A stretch of 64,000 nt of DNA from positions 310,001 through 374,000 of the forward strand of contig BCIV01000013.1 of NCBI GenBank assembly GCA_001600055.1. The letters are read 5' to 3'. This DNA is from Filobasidium wieringae (Eukaryota > Basidiomycota > Tremellomycetes > Filobasidiales > Filobasidiaceae). Positions 36,346 to 48,266 of the stretch are shown here, piece after piece. Below the pieces are notes generated by a model. The model was not told the DNA's origin, searched no databases, and saw nothing but the letters and a program-made list of their open reading frames with translations. The first letter of the stretch is position 1. Each line of letters begins with the position of its first letter. The position numbers and the translations under genes were made by a program.

Positions 36346-38115
36346 ATGTCGAGTGCACAATTCAATTCGCTTCTTCGCAAATCGAGGTTCTCTGCTCATG
36401 ACCCTTTGATCTCAAGGATCTATTCGGCGCCGAATGCTTCGCGAAAGAACGGCGACTGGGGCTTGAAGTATTCCCTACCGGCGCACACTTCAACCCGGCC
36501 TAGTCCCCGATACCTTCGACTTCGTTCGCTCGATGCTGGTCAAGGTCTAGGATGCGATTACGTGTCGGGAGAGAAAGAGGCTCGTCTGCTTCAGACTTGG
36601 GGCGATGGCCGGTATGGGTGGAAGGCTACCGACTCAACTGGATCCGCAGCGGTTGCTCGCGACGATTACGTCTCTACGAAGCAGGCCCACAACAGTAGGG
36701 CCCTTGCGACGCACCCTGATGCGTCCAAGCAGAAGACGATCGATGCCAGCACTCTCATGGCGCCTGTCCACGTATCCGAGGACCAGTCGGGTAATGTTTC
36801 CCTCTATCTGGCGGACATCGAGGGAATGAGCGATGCTCGATTCAGTTCCTATCTTGAGCAAGTACGCCGATCTCGAAACAGCTTCAAGAGTACGCTGCAA
36901 GAGTCTGCGGTAGCGAAGGAGGAGCACATCGCGACTCCTCAAGCTACCGCAACCGTCTCTCTCTTCGAGTATCGTAACAGTTCCAAGCACAATCAGAGTG
37001 CTGGACCTACTTTCCTTGCCAGGCAGTCAATCGCCGCTACTTCGCAACAGGGCGCGGACGATATCGCACCACAGCCGCATGAGCTGTCCGGCCTCGCATA
37101 CTCGGATGGCTCCCATGTCGATCGACAACTCCATCCTCTTCTTTCCGTGCCAGGAAGAGTGTTGAACCGCGTCAACGCGAGTGAGGCCCGTCGGGAGCGG
37201 GTCGAAGACGTCGCCAGAGCTATCGTAGATAAGGCTAGATTGGGGAGTCGTCACAAGGACGATGTATCGGAAGAGAGGGTCGTCGGGCTTGCCGGGTTGA
37301 CTGCGAGGATGTCTAGAGGTCGAGCCGAGGGATTGCACACTATGGATCCCACCGGAATCGATCCGGAGTCCAAGTCCATCTCGAATTTCAAGGTAATCGA
37401 TGCTACGTTACTGAGTCCACCGAGGGTCGTAGCCTCACCCTCCGCCCACCAGCAATCGGCTCTTGCCCTCAATGACCAGTCTATCCGATACGTCAATCCT
37501 TTGACTAGTGGATTTGGGGGTCTCGGCTCACAACAGCCTCTAGAGAAATTCAGCTTTGAAGTACGCGTGCAGGCAACCGGACAGGCAGATCTAGCCAGGA
37601 CCACAGAAAATCTGGGAGATCAGTTGATAGGGCAGAAGGGTTGGGTCGGGGCTGAGAAACAACGACAGTCAGACATGATGGAGATTGCTCAGAGACTGAG
37701 CAGCAATGCAGCCACATCTCGGTCGTCGGAACAGCCACGTTTCTCCTCCAAAGAACATCGAAGGAGAGATGTCGCCAACAACGAGTCTCAGAGAGCGTCG
37801 TTGGACGCGATCACTCAGCTTTTGGATCAGATAGGGGCATCGAAACAAGCGACTCATGGTTCTTACGGAAAGCGAGGGTATCACACATCGGCTGCCTGTC
37901 GAAACCGTGAAGATGGAGACTTGCCTACCGCTAGTTTAGAGCCTGGCGAAGCCAAGGGCTCTACTTCGGTCGAAGGTCCCGGCATCGGAGGGAAGCCTGC
38001 AGAAGAGAAAGACTCGGAAGACACGGTAGCCAAAGGCGAATGGCGACAATTGGAAGACAATGTTGCTGGGGAATCGAGGTTTGGAGTTGATCTGGATAAG
38101 AAGCAGAAAGAATGA
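36346..38115 (+). CDS. MRP51: Mitochondrial small ribosomal subunit protein, MRP51 (bS1m) family
   Basis: Component of the fungal mitoribosome small subunit needed for translation of mitochondrial mRNAs. Uninterrupted 589-codon frame from the ATG at 36346, the longest single-exon gene here. The N-terminus matches the family: FNSLLRKSRFSAHDPLISRI, RKNGDWGLKYSLP, PRYLRLRSLDAGQGLGCDYV and GEKEARLLQTWGDGRYGW. The middle is longer and more polar than in yeast Mrp51. The segment around HPLLSVPGRVLNRVNASEAR and VVGLAGLTARMSRGRAEGLH is also of family type. The C-terminus is acidic and low-complexity. The N-terminus is basic, suitable for mitochondrial import. Confidence 0.8.
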   Translation: MSSAQFNSLLRKSRFSAHDPLISRIYSAPNASRKNGDWGLKYSLPAHTSTRPSPRYLRLRSLDAGQGLGCDYVSGEKEARLLQTWGDGRYGWKATDSTGSAAVARDDYVSTKQAHNSRALATHPDASKQKTIDASTLMAPVHVSEDQSGNVSLYLADIEGMSDARFSSYLEQVRRSRNSFKSTLQESAVAKEEHIATPQATATVSLFEYRNSSKHNQSAGPTFLARQSIAATSQQGADDIAPQPHELSGLAYSDGSHVDRQLHPLLSVPGRVLNRVNASEARRERVEDVARAIVDKARLGSRHKDDVSEERVVGLAGLTARMSRGRAEGLHTMDPTGIDPESKSISNFKVIDATLLSPPRVVASPSAHQQSALALNDQSIRYVNPLTSGFGGLGSQQPLEKFSFEVRVQATGQADLARTTENLGDQLIGQKGWVGAEKQRQSDMMEIAQRLSSNAATSRSSEQPRFSSKEHRRRDVANNESQRASLDAITQLLDQIGASKQATHGSYGKRGYHTSAACRNREDGDLPTASLEPGEAKGSTSVEGPGIGGKPAEEKDSEDTVAKGEWRQLEDNVAGESRFGVDLDKKQKE

Positions 38116-38436
38116 ACGTAGTTGAGCGGTACTACCTATATATCGCGAATTGACAGAGATCAGGTTTTGTTTCCAGCGAATAGTTTTCACGAATACATCG
38201 CTGAGTCATGAGTCTAGAGTCTGTGTATATCATATATCCGTTATCCTGGCAAACAATAACATTGTGATCACAAAGTAAACAAGACGTGTAAGACATCCTT
38301 CCCTTGTTTCGCTCGTTCGTGCCTTCTGCAGCAGCCAGGTGGGTGTGTCTGCTACTTGCCATTTAAAAGGCAACGTATCTACTCCTTTTGATTTGGGTAC
38401 GAAGGGTCCTGACCATCAAACAGGTGTACAGAGCAT
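38116..38436. other. Intergenic, kinesin promoter side
   Basis: 321 bp between MRP51 and the kinesin gene, both plus strand. No gene seen. Confidence 0.5.
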
Positions 38437-40787
38437 ATGAAGCGGAGCAAGGCCGACACTGTCTCCTCCGCGGCCCGGGTCACTCGATCTGCAGCTGCCA
38501 AAGCTACAGGAGATGGTCAAGGTAGGTCTCCCGATCCTCAAAATCCTATTCGAAATCGACAACTGAGCCACTAAGTTACAATATACCAGACGTTAGTGTC
38601 AAAGGCTCAGAAGCGATACGGGCGTTCTTGCGCATCCGACCGGCTCCCGACCTATCTGAAGCGACCAGATTAGCACCGTATCTAGAGGTCCAAGATGAAA
38701 AGACCGTAATCATGCGGCCGCCAGTCGTGAGCCTTTCCTGACAAATGATCATCATACTAGGTTGGTCCGACCGTCTATATCGCCTATGATCAGACTCTTT
38801 CCAGATCGATGGGGTACTCTCATAAACGATCTCAAGCCTACTCCTTTGACCATGTTTTCGACGCTCAGAGTCAACCCGACGACTTTTTCGAACGAACCAC
38901 ACTCCCCCTTATCGAAGACGCTCTACGAAAAGATCAAGACGGTCTGCTTTTCAGTTACGGAGTTAGTAATAGCGGAAAGTCATATTCCATACAAGGTGGA
39001 GGGCCTGGCGTAAAGGGCGTCCTTCCGCGGGCTATCGATGTGGTGTTCAATTCCATCCAAGGAATGGATTGCCCTTCTTCCATCAAGCTGGTTGGCCAGA
39101 CGAAAGCAGCCATCGCAAAAGATGTCCAGCAAGATGGTATAGACTGGCCCTTAGTCGATAAACCAAACGAAGAAGATGATATCAGTAAGCTCGCATTGCA
39201 TCCTGCTTGCTCCTCAAGCTCACTGTTTGCTTTTAAGAGGTAGAAGTAGGACAGGGAAACACTTTCGCCATCTTCATCTCTTACCTAGAGATATACAAGG
39301 AAAAGGTACAGCCCCTCGCCAGTACGCAAGACAGGTGCTCGAGCTGACACCCTATTAGATATTTGATCTTCTAGACAATCTGCCTAGTACCGAGCAGTCC
39401 AGACCACACAAAGGTTTACTTCAAGGTAGCCGTGGACTTTCGGCTGCCTTGGGATCTTTTGGGTCCCGTATGAGCCTGGCAGCGACTGTAAATGGTGGTA
39501 ATGGAATCCTGAAGCGTCAAGCACTTGCAATCAAGACAGAAAATGGGGAGCGCTACGTAGCAGGACTAAAATGGATCCGGGTTAAGACCAAACAACAAGC
39601 TTTGGCTCTGTTCCACCTCGGTCAAGCGGATCGCCAAGTATTCGCTACAGCCCAGAACCGCTCATCTAGCAGGTCCCATTCTATATTTGAGATCAAAATT
39701 ATCAAAGTAAAAAATACGGGACCTACCGTGAGGCCCTTCCGTGCTGTGCTGATCATCGCTCGTATTACTGATCGAAAGAGGTTGCCATAGAGATTGACAG
39801 TTTCAAGGCTGTCGATCGTGGACCTTGCTGGTTCGGAAAGGACCAGAAACACCCAGAATGTAGGCGACCGTTTGAAGGAGGCAAATAGTATAAATGCATC
39901 CTTGATGGTGAGCACTTGTCTAGTGACTCACCAAGAGCTCTCTTCTAAAGCTGATCTTCTCGACAATGCGCAGACTTTAGGGAGGTGTCTTGAAATCATG
40001 CGGGAAAACCAGACAGCGAAAAAGAAGGCACTAGTGCCATTCAAGCATGCAAAATTGACGGAGATGTTTCAAGGTTTTTTTTTGGGACAAGGCAAAGCTG
40101 TAAGTGTTGGCTGTCTTGATGTGCGGAGATGTCCATCGGCTGATAAGACTATATAGGCAATGGTCGTACATGTGAATCCTTTCGACACTGGCTTCGACGA
40201 AAACTCCCACGTCATGCGCTTCGCTGCCATCGCTCGAGAAGTGCAGACTACAGCGGCAAATCCCATTGTTCGTGCTATTCGCCAAGCGATGATTCGAGTA
40301 CCGGTGCCAGTCATCGAGCGGACTTCCACAACCAAAACAGGAATGCCACGCATTGTAGAAGAAGATTTCGAAGTGATTGAGGGTGAGATATTTTGCTGCC
40401 CCAACTGTGCAATATTAGAGGCTTACGGCATCTAATCCTGATAGCCGATCCTGATAGCGAGGAAGAGCGTGATGAATTGGTCGAATACTTGTTTCAGCAG
40501 CTTGGGGAACTGCGGGTCCGGCTTCTGCAATCAGAGATGCAGAATGCGACTATCGAAGCTGAGACTAGGGAAGAAGTCGTCAAAGAGATGCAGGATCGTC
40601 TCCAAGACATGCAACAGCTGTACGAGCGCAGGTTACAGGACGAGGTGAGAATAAGATGAGCTGACGCCTCCTTGCAGTACTAAACTTCCTGTTCTCGATG
40701 AAATGATAGATTTCAGCAGCTGAACTTAAAGCAGACAAGAAGCTTGATATGATGCAGCGCCTACGAGAAGGAGAACAGACACTGTGA
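38437..40787 (+). CDS. Kinesin-6 family motor (MKLP1/KIF23-like)
   Basis: Microtubule motor of the spindle-midzone type. The start at 38437 gives the basic leader MKRSKADTVSSAARVTRSAA, then IRAFLRIRPAPD (motor strand 1), YSFDHVFDAQSQ, the P-loop GVSNSGKSYS (GQTGSGKT-type, with Ser instead of Thr), a long insert loop near 39090-39180 as in kinesin-6, ISYLEIYKEK, switch I NRSSSRSHSIFEI, switch II DLAGSER, and LKEANSINASL. After the motor come ANPIVRAIRQAM and a coiled coil (DSEEERDELVEYLFQQLGEL). The last intron (GTGAGA...GATAG) restores the coil ISAAELKADKKLDMMQRLRE, ending at the stop at 40787. It has a short tail and no cargo domain. About nine introns. Confidence 0.82.
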
Positions 40788-40816
40788 ACGATTGTTGCTC
40801 AGGTGATTATGAATAT

Positions 40817-42458
40817 TCAAAACCATATCGATACACTCCAGGATACAGCATCGCCCTCGCCGCGCATTGCATGCCACCAGCCGGGAGGCATAAACAGCAT
40901 ATCACCAGGTCCAAGAACCGTTTCCATGCTTATAGGGTAGACTGAAGCGTAGAATTCAGGATATCGCTCACGAAGTTCTTGGGTTTCGCGCTCCCCGTAC
41001 TGGAATACATCCACGGCCGAGGTGTTTGTTTGGTATATAGTAGAGGCTGGAGGGCAATGGGAGCTACCATCAGATTTGCCTCCATCACGCTGTCGACTTT
41101 CCTCCCGATACGTATACATATATGGACCAGCTTTCGGCGGTGCTAGCCAGACACGCTTATGACCCAAAACCTGCGAGTAACAGTTGTAGAACGGATCCTT
41201 TTTGATGAATTTAAGTCAGCCTTCTGAAGAGCCTGTTGAACGTTATGTCGACATACGGTATGCGCAGGGCTGTTCACTTTGCCCGAACCGCTCCCCACCC
41301 AGACGTTTGTTATAGTACCTTCCTCATTTCCAGGCCTCTGGTAGGGTTCCGTTGATCCGCCAGTCGGCTCAGAAAAGACATAGTCGGGAGTGACAATGTC
41401 GGAGGCTAGTTGCGGGAATTGAGATAGCAACGAATACTGCGCGAGATAGAGAGGCGTTACATCCCCGACCGATGCTAGTGAATTCGAGGGTTTGGGGTAT
41501 CCAATACTGTAAAGGAAATCCTCAAAGGAGACGATCCGCTGACTCCATCCGGTTTCGGTATATGAACTTCCTACCTCGACTGGTACGACTCTCCCTGTAC
41601 CAACAAGGTCCAACAAATATCTCAAATCGTTCCATCGTGCAAGGGACGGCCAACCGAGTCGATATGGATGGTCAACATCAGGCTCACGTAGATAACCTCG
41701 GATAACGAAAGGACTCTTAGACAGATCAGATCGAAAAGCCGAGAGAGATGGTGGTGTCACGTGTTCAGGTATGCATGACAGAGCATAACATAGTTTCCAA
41801 GGCGTATGTGTGTTCAAAAGCCGGTGACGCTTTGCTATAGGTAAGATGCATTCCGCTTGGCTGTCCGAGGTGCTAGGTGATGTCCAATCGCGACAGCTTT
41901 CAGCACAGAGTAGTATCTGTAGTAACTCTGCGAGGTCTTGTACCATTTGTACTCTTCCAACTGCGCCAGCAATGATGAGAACTAAGTCTGTCGTCTTGAT
42001 CAATTGCAAGCAGGTTCGCATATCTCGTTGGGTATGGAGCATCATGACCACATGTCCAAGCACTATCCCTACGGTGGAGTCAACGTATAGTCTTAACCAT
42101 TGGCCGGCGACAGTTGAGAACGGGGTTGATTGCATTTTTTGATCGGCCATCTCACGAAGGGCTTGTAAAGCCTTAGCCGATCGTGCGAGCTTAGAAGGAG
42201 TGTCAACTTCATAACCCGCACCACTGAAGTTTTCGATCACAGCCAAGGCGCTTGATAACTGCTCTAATATAGCTGCTCCACATCGTCGTAAAACTGCATG
42301 ACATCGTAACATAGTCAGCTGCCTGTAGAGATGCAGTCAAGATCAGGTTGAAACTCGCCATCATCCCGCCCGATCGAACGTATGCTGTTATGCCGTAGGA
42401 ATTGGAGGAAAGCTTCGGCGAAATCAGCTTCGTTGGAAGTCGGGTCCGACGATAACAT
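40817..42458 (-). CDS. JmjC-domain oxygenase, KDM8/JMJD5-like
   Basis: Fe(II)/2-oxoglutarate oxygenase of the cupin-8/JMJD5 group, which hydroxylates or trims proteins. The helical N-terminal half (AKALQALREMADQKMQSTPF, WKLCYALSCIPEHV) is followed by the catalytic half: SPFVIRGYLRE, WPSLARWNDLRYLLDLVGTG, VPVEVGSSYTETGWSQR, ISFEDFLYS-like VSFEDFLYSIGYP, AQYSLLSQFPQLASDI and NVWVGSGSGKVNSPAHTDPF. The HTD pair plus WWHAM supply the iron-binding His-x-Asp...His triad, and NCYSQVLGHKRVWLAPP is typical. One intron splits the HTD codons (GTATGT...AAAAG). I prefer the start at 42458 (MLSSDPTSNEADFAEAFLQF, with an 86 nt intron); an ATG at 42312 is the alternative. Confidence 0.8.
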
Positions 42459-42732
42459 TGAGGTATTCTATACAGGCATAGTTCCGAGGATCCTCAGCGT
42501 TTGGCGGACAGTGGTAGGTACAAGGCAGGTTGTGCACGGACTTTTCGCAGGATTCGACAGTAGAGTAGGCTCACAACTCACAACAATAACAAATATTAAT
42601 GCAACAAAATAAGCGAAAATAATGTAGTGATAGCTAAACGATGAGGGGAACGCAAAGGATCACTTGCATCACTTGATATAGTACGGGCACATCAATCGCT
42701 CATACACCATACTCTCGCTGCCTTTGCTAAGT

Positions 42733-45552
42733 CTACTTCTTCCTGATTGACAGGGCAACCATATCACCCTCGTCAAGATTCACGCTGGCAAGTGTACTAG
42801 CATTGCTCAACACTTTCGATCCATAGTCCAACCGCATTCGTGAGATGGGAAGTTGTGCACCTATAAGAGACACGATCCGGTCTCGCAGAGTAGAAACCAA
42901 AAAGTTCAGAGGTAAATCGTCAATGGTGATTATTGCTCCGTTTAGCTTCCATTCAGGTTTATCGGGCATATCTGGTAAGCGCACGGATAGCGAGATAGGG
43001 TTGGGATGCATGGCGATCCATTCTGACTCCTGTATGGATGGCAGAATCTTGTCAAGCGGCGTAGCGAAAGGAAAGCAGAATGTCCACTTACCGGATAGAA
43101 CTGTCCGCCAGGGAGTTTTTCGATCCGAGGTCTTTTAGCAACATGTTCTTCCGTTGACATCTGCGGATCATACGGTCTGATCTGCCCCGCTACATGTGGT
43201 GCAAACGAGCCAGGAGGATTATGAGGCGAGCCGGCAGAAGGGCTGGTCCCTCCAAGTGCAGCCAGTCGTGCCGGATGCATTGCGTTACTATTTCCAGGAC
43301 GCAAAGGGAGGCCGGGATTCTCTGAGTCAGAAGCTAAACCAGGCTGTACTGCCGAAGGGTATGACGGCATCGGGTTTGACTGGAACATTGACGGATCGAA
43401 CGCGGGTTGATTCGGGAAAGGGACGAATTGGCCGTAGGGATTTACTGGCACATGAGCTGATGGAGCGGAAGGACCGGCCGAAAGTGAGGCACCAGTGAAA
43501 ACCCCTGCGGGGGTAGATTCGGCACCGCCTGTCGGGTGTGAAGCAGTACCTATCGGTCCAGCTGCAAACTGAGGGCCTATAGAAGGTCCCGAGCTGGCAC
43601 TATGGTATAGAGGATAGGCAGAAGGCCAGAGTATCAACGTGTGATCGAGCGATTTTGATTTCGTTTCAGGCTTACGGCAGAAGTTGATTCTTTCTGTGAA
43701 TTGCGGCGATTTGTTCGTCCAAGTTGAATCGACTTGAGAATGTTTCCAACGTCGAGGCTTTACTTGCGGTGTGGCCATCCCAAATGATCGCTTCCTTTGC
43801 TCGTCTAGCGGCTCGTTCCTCTTCCTCTTGCTGCTTTCGTTTCTCCTCCTCTTCCGCCGTACCAAAGAGATCAGTACGAGCATTTGCTAGCTGTTTGAGG
43901 GAGCCGGTAACATCTGCGTTCTGAGTAAGAAGAGCCTGCTGAGTTTTTCGCTGTTCCAACAACTGTTTCTGCTCTCGCCAACGTGGATCTAGCAGCTCGA
44001 TTCGTATATGTTCGGAAATCTCAGACTCAGGTATCGATTGCTGGCAGTTGGGGCATATAGCCATGGGAACTTTCGCTTTCGTTACCTGTTTACCAGTCAG
44101 ACCTGGTCGATGCACTCACACGATGTTAGCAATTGCACACGACCCCCTCGATAGGGCAGTTTACGCACCTTTAGGTTGATAGTCCTTTCTGATTTTCATC
44201 CCAGCTTGACCCATAGCTTTCGCCTGTATCTCCCGTGCTCTTGCTAGTTCTTCAGTCTCTCGTTTCTTTTGCGCTTGTGTTTCCTCGTCATCGCTATCCT
44301 CGTCCATCTCTACTTCATCTGGGCCGCCTTCAGTCAGTACAGGTCCTGCATCCTTTGTTGAAGCAGACCCTGCGCCTAAAGGCATGTTATGATCTCCAGA
44401 CTCTTCTACGATCATTGCTGCCATACGACGCTCATTCAGACCCATAGTCCTGAGAGCATCTATGTTCGTCGGGGCAGGAAGCTCGATCGATTGATCAGCT
44501 GAAGTAAATTCAATGTTTTGAACAACCGCAAAGTCTTGCCAATCGATCTCAGCGAAAGCATGAGCTTCCTTTTCCGCATCCTCCTTCTTTTTCTGCTCCT
44601 TATCCCGACGAACTTTCTCCCATTCTCCACGTGCTTGGGATTCTTCCATGATGGCCCATTTGTTTGTCTGGCCGTTCTCTAGCCGAGCTATTTGCTGAGA
44701 GGAAGGATGCATGACTTTGGTATACTGTTCCACCATTCGATTGAAGTAACCATAGAGCGAATGAGAAGGCCGAAGAAAATCAAATTGAAAGTTACGTCCT
44801 TCCCGTACTGAAAGACCTTCAAGAAACCTGCGGCCCTGCCTAGCGGTAAACATGGCGGTTAAACGAAGGACGTCACTAGAGTTACCCAAAAGATAAGTGT
44901 ATGCAAACCGGTGCGGGCACGATATCTGCGAGCAAGACTTACAGATCGATGGAGGTCACACTAGGAAGATCTGTCGTAAACTCGTACGCTCTAGGCTCCG
45001 TCAGGACTTCTTGTGCCTTCGTTCGCCTTAGATTCTCCTCCCTTTCCCTACGTTCTGACTCCGTCTCTTTCCCTGGCACTGATTCGTCGGAGGCGTTGGA
45101 GGGGTCGCCAGCCACAGCTCCGGTACTCTGAGCTAGAGCCGTCTCCTCACCATCTTCACCGACTTTTTCAATCATATAACGATAGTATCGGTTGAAGGGG
45201 TCGGAGTCGCGAAGAAATGAGAACTTGGGATCAGCCTTCTGATGTTCCCTGATACGATCCTCTAGAAGCTGCGGCGACGGAGACTTTGCAATGTGCACTG
45301 CAGTCTTGTCAATGATTCCTGCTCGTATGAGACAGTCGAAAGAAGAGGTTTATATAGTGAGCTGGCGGGCGAAACCACGTTGTAACACAATCGCTACTAA
45401 CCTCTGATCTCTCGTGATGGATAGATTATACCTTTCAGAAGCTCTTCACTCTTCTTGAGTTGAGCCATCCCCTCGTTTTGCGTTCGAGCCTTGGGAGCGA
45501 GATCATCTTCGCCTTCAAAGTGCTGATTTGGTTCGGGAAGCGTCAACGCCAT
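42733..45552 (-). CDS. PRP21: Splicing factor 3A subunit 1 (SF3a120 / Prp21)
   Basis: U2 snRNP subunit needed for prespliceosome formation in the nucleus. The start at 45552 gives MALTLPEPNQHFEGEDDLAP. Two SURP (SWAP) modules follow: IIDKTAVHIAKSPSPQLLED with FSFLRDSDPFNRYYRYMIE, and LTAMFTARQGRRFLEGLSVR with FQFDFLRPSHSLYGYFNRMV. Next come a charged coiled coil (REWEKVRRDKEQKKKEDAEK-like), an acidic region and the conserved segment PNCQQSIPESEISEHIRIEL with LLDPRWREQKQ. A Pro/Gly/Ser-rich linker leads to a C-terminal ubiquitin-like domain (SVRLPDMPDKPEWKLNG, QLPISRMRLDYGSKVLSNAS, LDEGDMVALSIRKK). Full domain order and length. The frame ends at the stop at 42733. Confidence 0.92.
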
Positions 45553-46075
45553 GTGAAAGAGGTCAAGCGGAGAAGAATGATCCGTATGGACAGACTGCTT
45601 CGGTACTAAAGAGTATATAGTATATAGATCTAGAGATCTCTGGTTCTTTAGCTCTTTAGTCTCTAGTATGTGTGTCTGGCCGAGACCTATCAAGATATGC
45701 GTTTCCCATCTATAGTACCTACGCATACCGCGCGCATTCATCTCGATCGCGCTTTACTCAAGCCTCAGTATCTCAGTTGGTTGATAATCGCTGCTCGCCC
45801 ATCGTCTAACTAGATATACTAGATACACGAGTAGTAGACGATCTAGCTAGTAATCGAGATGTTCACAAGTCTACTCGACAATACGCGTGGCTGAAATGTC
45901 CTGAATATACGCCTATACAACTTTTGAACGTGGGTCGCCCGTTTCACTCTTTACATGCCAGACCCGAGCATCCTAGTATTATTGTCCTCCGAATGGGTAA
46001 CGTTGCCCAGAAGGAGGACCTTTGGAACGATACGTGAAAGGGCGAGATTAGCTTGGGTTGTACTGATGTTGTGAT
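45553..46075. other. Intergenic, SF3A1 promoter
   Basis: 523 bp between two minus-strand genes, AT-rich with repeated CTAGAT/CTAGTA words near 45800-45860. No gene seen. Confidence 0.5.
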
Positions 46076-48145
46076 CTACAAGGCTCTTACATCAGGAGCA
46101 AACTTCCAATCCTGAAAGACTTGTACGATTTTTTCCCAATCCTGCAAGTCATACTCTCGGACAAGCTTCTTGGGATCGATGCGATAGGTATTAGTGGTTG
46201 AAGGTTTCGTCAACCTTGGAATCAAGTTATTCGCGCCTAGACCGAGGTTTCTGTAAAATGGAAGGTTTTCGCATCAACATACTTTCTTTCGAGACAGGCG
46301 GTAAGGCCAACGTACTTTACTGCCATTTCCAAAGGACTGCCTTGCATCACAAACATGCGTCGCAATACATAATCCCATACATCCTTGTTGTTACGTCCTA
46401 TCAGACCGCGTTTACGAGGTTGTAATGTCAATGAGAGCATTCCAGGACGACCTGCCTCTCTCTTGCTTCGTTTCACTTTCGGGTAATAGTATGAATCGAG
46501 TGATTGAGCAGTTGTATCCGCCAAGCGATCGTCTATTGAAGCGGTTTCGCTCGTCATTGGACTAAAGTCAGGATAGCGCTCCATAACGTCCGCTATCTTG
46601 TGCTGGCCGAATGCTGTTCCGCGGACTTTGACTGGAAGACCTGCTTGCTCCTTCGTACTGAATGACAGAAGTTTCGGCTTCGAACTTTCACGTTCTACTC
46701 GGCGAAGTCGAGAAAGTTGCTTCTCAGACATCACATCCTCCAAGCAAAGATCCTGATATTTCGTTGTTGCCGAGGTATATTGACATAAAGCGGCACGTGT
46801 AACCGACAGTTTGCAGTATGCCTTAGTACCAGGCAAAGCTGTCAAACGCTAGAGACAAGATTTCGGCTATCGCCCAATGATCTAAGGTGACAGGAATCCG
46901 GTATCACTCACGTCATATAGGGCAGGTCTCACGATGAGGCTTAGCTTGACACGGCCATATTTAAATATCCAGCTTCTGTTCGCCATGCATCCGATCCACT
47001 GCGAGACAAGTTGTTCGCCTAAATCAGACTCGGGTATCTGAGCAACAAAATGTAGATTTGGCGGGTCTGCTTAATTATCAGTCCAGCTGTACAAACATGT
47101 ACATACTCCTGAGATTTCAACATACCTTTGTCCCATGGGACCGGTTGTACGTCTTTAAACGAACCCATACGCTCTAGGTCGGCAAGCGTCGTCCAGTCAT
47201 AAATGGTATCATCCACCACGCTCAATCTGCGATCATGAGATGAGGGAAACACCGTGATCATATCTGCTGAATGTTGAGTGAGCGTGTCTTCAAAAACTCT
47301 TCACAAAGCTGTTTCCGGATTACCTGGAGGACGATCCAAACCTCCTAGGCTTTTGAGCTTGGCAGCGACCGGCTGAGCCAATCGCAATCCTTCCTGATGC
47401 TCTACGGAACTCTGTCCAGACAGGTCAACCGACTCCTTTTTTAGCTGATCGAGTAAAGTCGAAGAGTTCTTGCTGGAAGTGGAGGGCTCCATTACCGGAA
47501 ACATGGAAGATTCACCGCCTGCCAGTAAATCCGCCATTTCAGCATCCTCGTCGGCTGCTTCGATATTTGAAGACAAAACATCGTCCTCCAAGAGATCTGT
47601 TGATTCAGGAAGTGCGTTTGGTGGAGATCGTGAATCTGAAAACGGCGACGACAGTGTGATCTTATGATCCAAGGCCTGAGGTTGGGTTTTCATATGTTGC
47701 CAGACTTCACCAAGTCTGGCTTCTCGACCAAGCGGTCCTGCTGAAACGTCAGAGAACAGCCCATGCCTCCGGAAGACAGATGAAGGTTCGATTGCAGTTA
47801 AGCGAGACACTCGTGAATTTGGGAGCTTTAGCAGAGCCCGTGTCAACACGCCCAGTCCTATAACCATGAGAGTGTTCAGTTTGCAAAAGATAAGAAACGT
47901 TGGTAGATTCCGGCCTGAGTACCTGGGTATGCCTCTAGTACATGAGTATCTTTCCCGATATTGAAGCTCTCCACCAACTGGTCCGCTAATATTGGGTCAA
48001 CAACATTTGTCCTTCTACCCGATTTATTGCCGCCATACGAACTTAGCCGGTTCACGATGTTAAAGTTCGTAAGAGGGTATATCTTGTGCCATTGGGAACT
48101 CGGTGGAAGCGGTGGCAACTGACGCACAGCGCAAGACGAACGCAT
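46076..48145 (-). CDS. MTF1: Mitochondrial transcription factor B-type (MTF1, rRNA dimethyltransferase fold)
   Basis: Promoter-melting factor for mitochondrial RNA polymerase, derived from rRNA adenine dimethyltransferases. The start at 48145 gives MRSSCAVRQLPPLPPSSQWH, a basic import-like leader. It continues with DPILADQLVESFNIGKDTHV, then the SAM-fold motif LEAYPGLGVLTRALLKLPNS and RLTAIEPSS. A 100-residue acidic insert follows. The later half has GEQLVSQWIGCMANRSWIFK, YGRVKLSLIVRPALYD, LPGTKAYCKLSVTRAALCQY, WDYVLRRMFVMQGSPLEMAV and the C-terminal IVQVFQDWKFAPD. Motif I lacks the second conserved Gly pattern of active methylases, consistent with a transcription role. Stop at 46076; about five introns. 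Confidence 0.8.
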
Positions 48146-48266
48146 GAGTACCAAAACCCTAATCGTATAGTAATTTCAGTAACGTGAATCCATGCAACTC
48201 ATATCATCATATAGCCTAAACTGTTGAACTAGCCGTAACTGGACGATGTCGCAGCTAAACATACAA

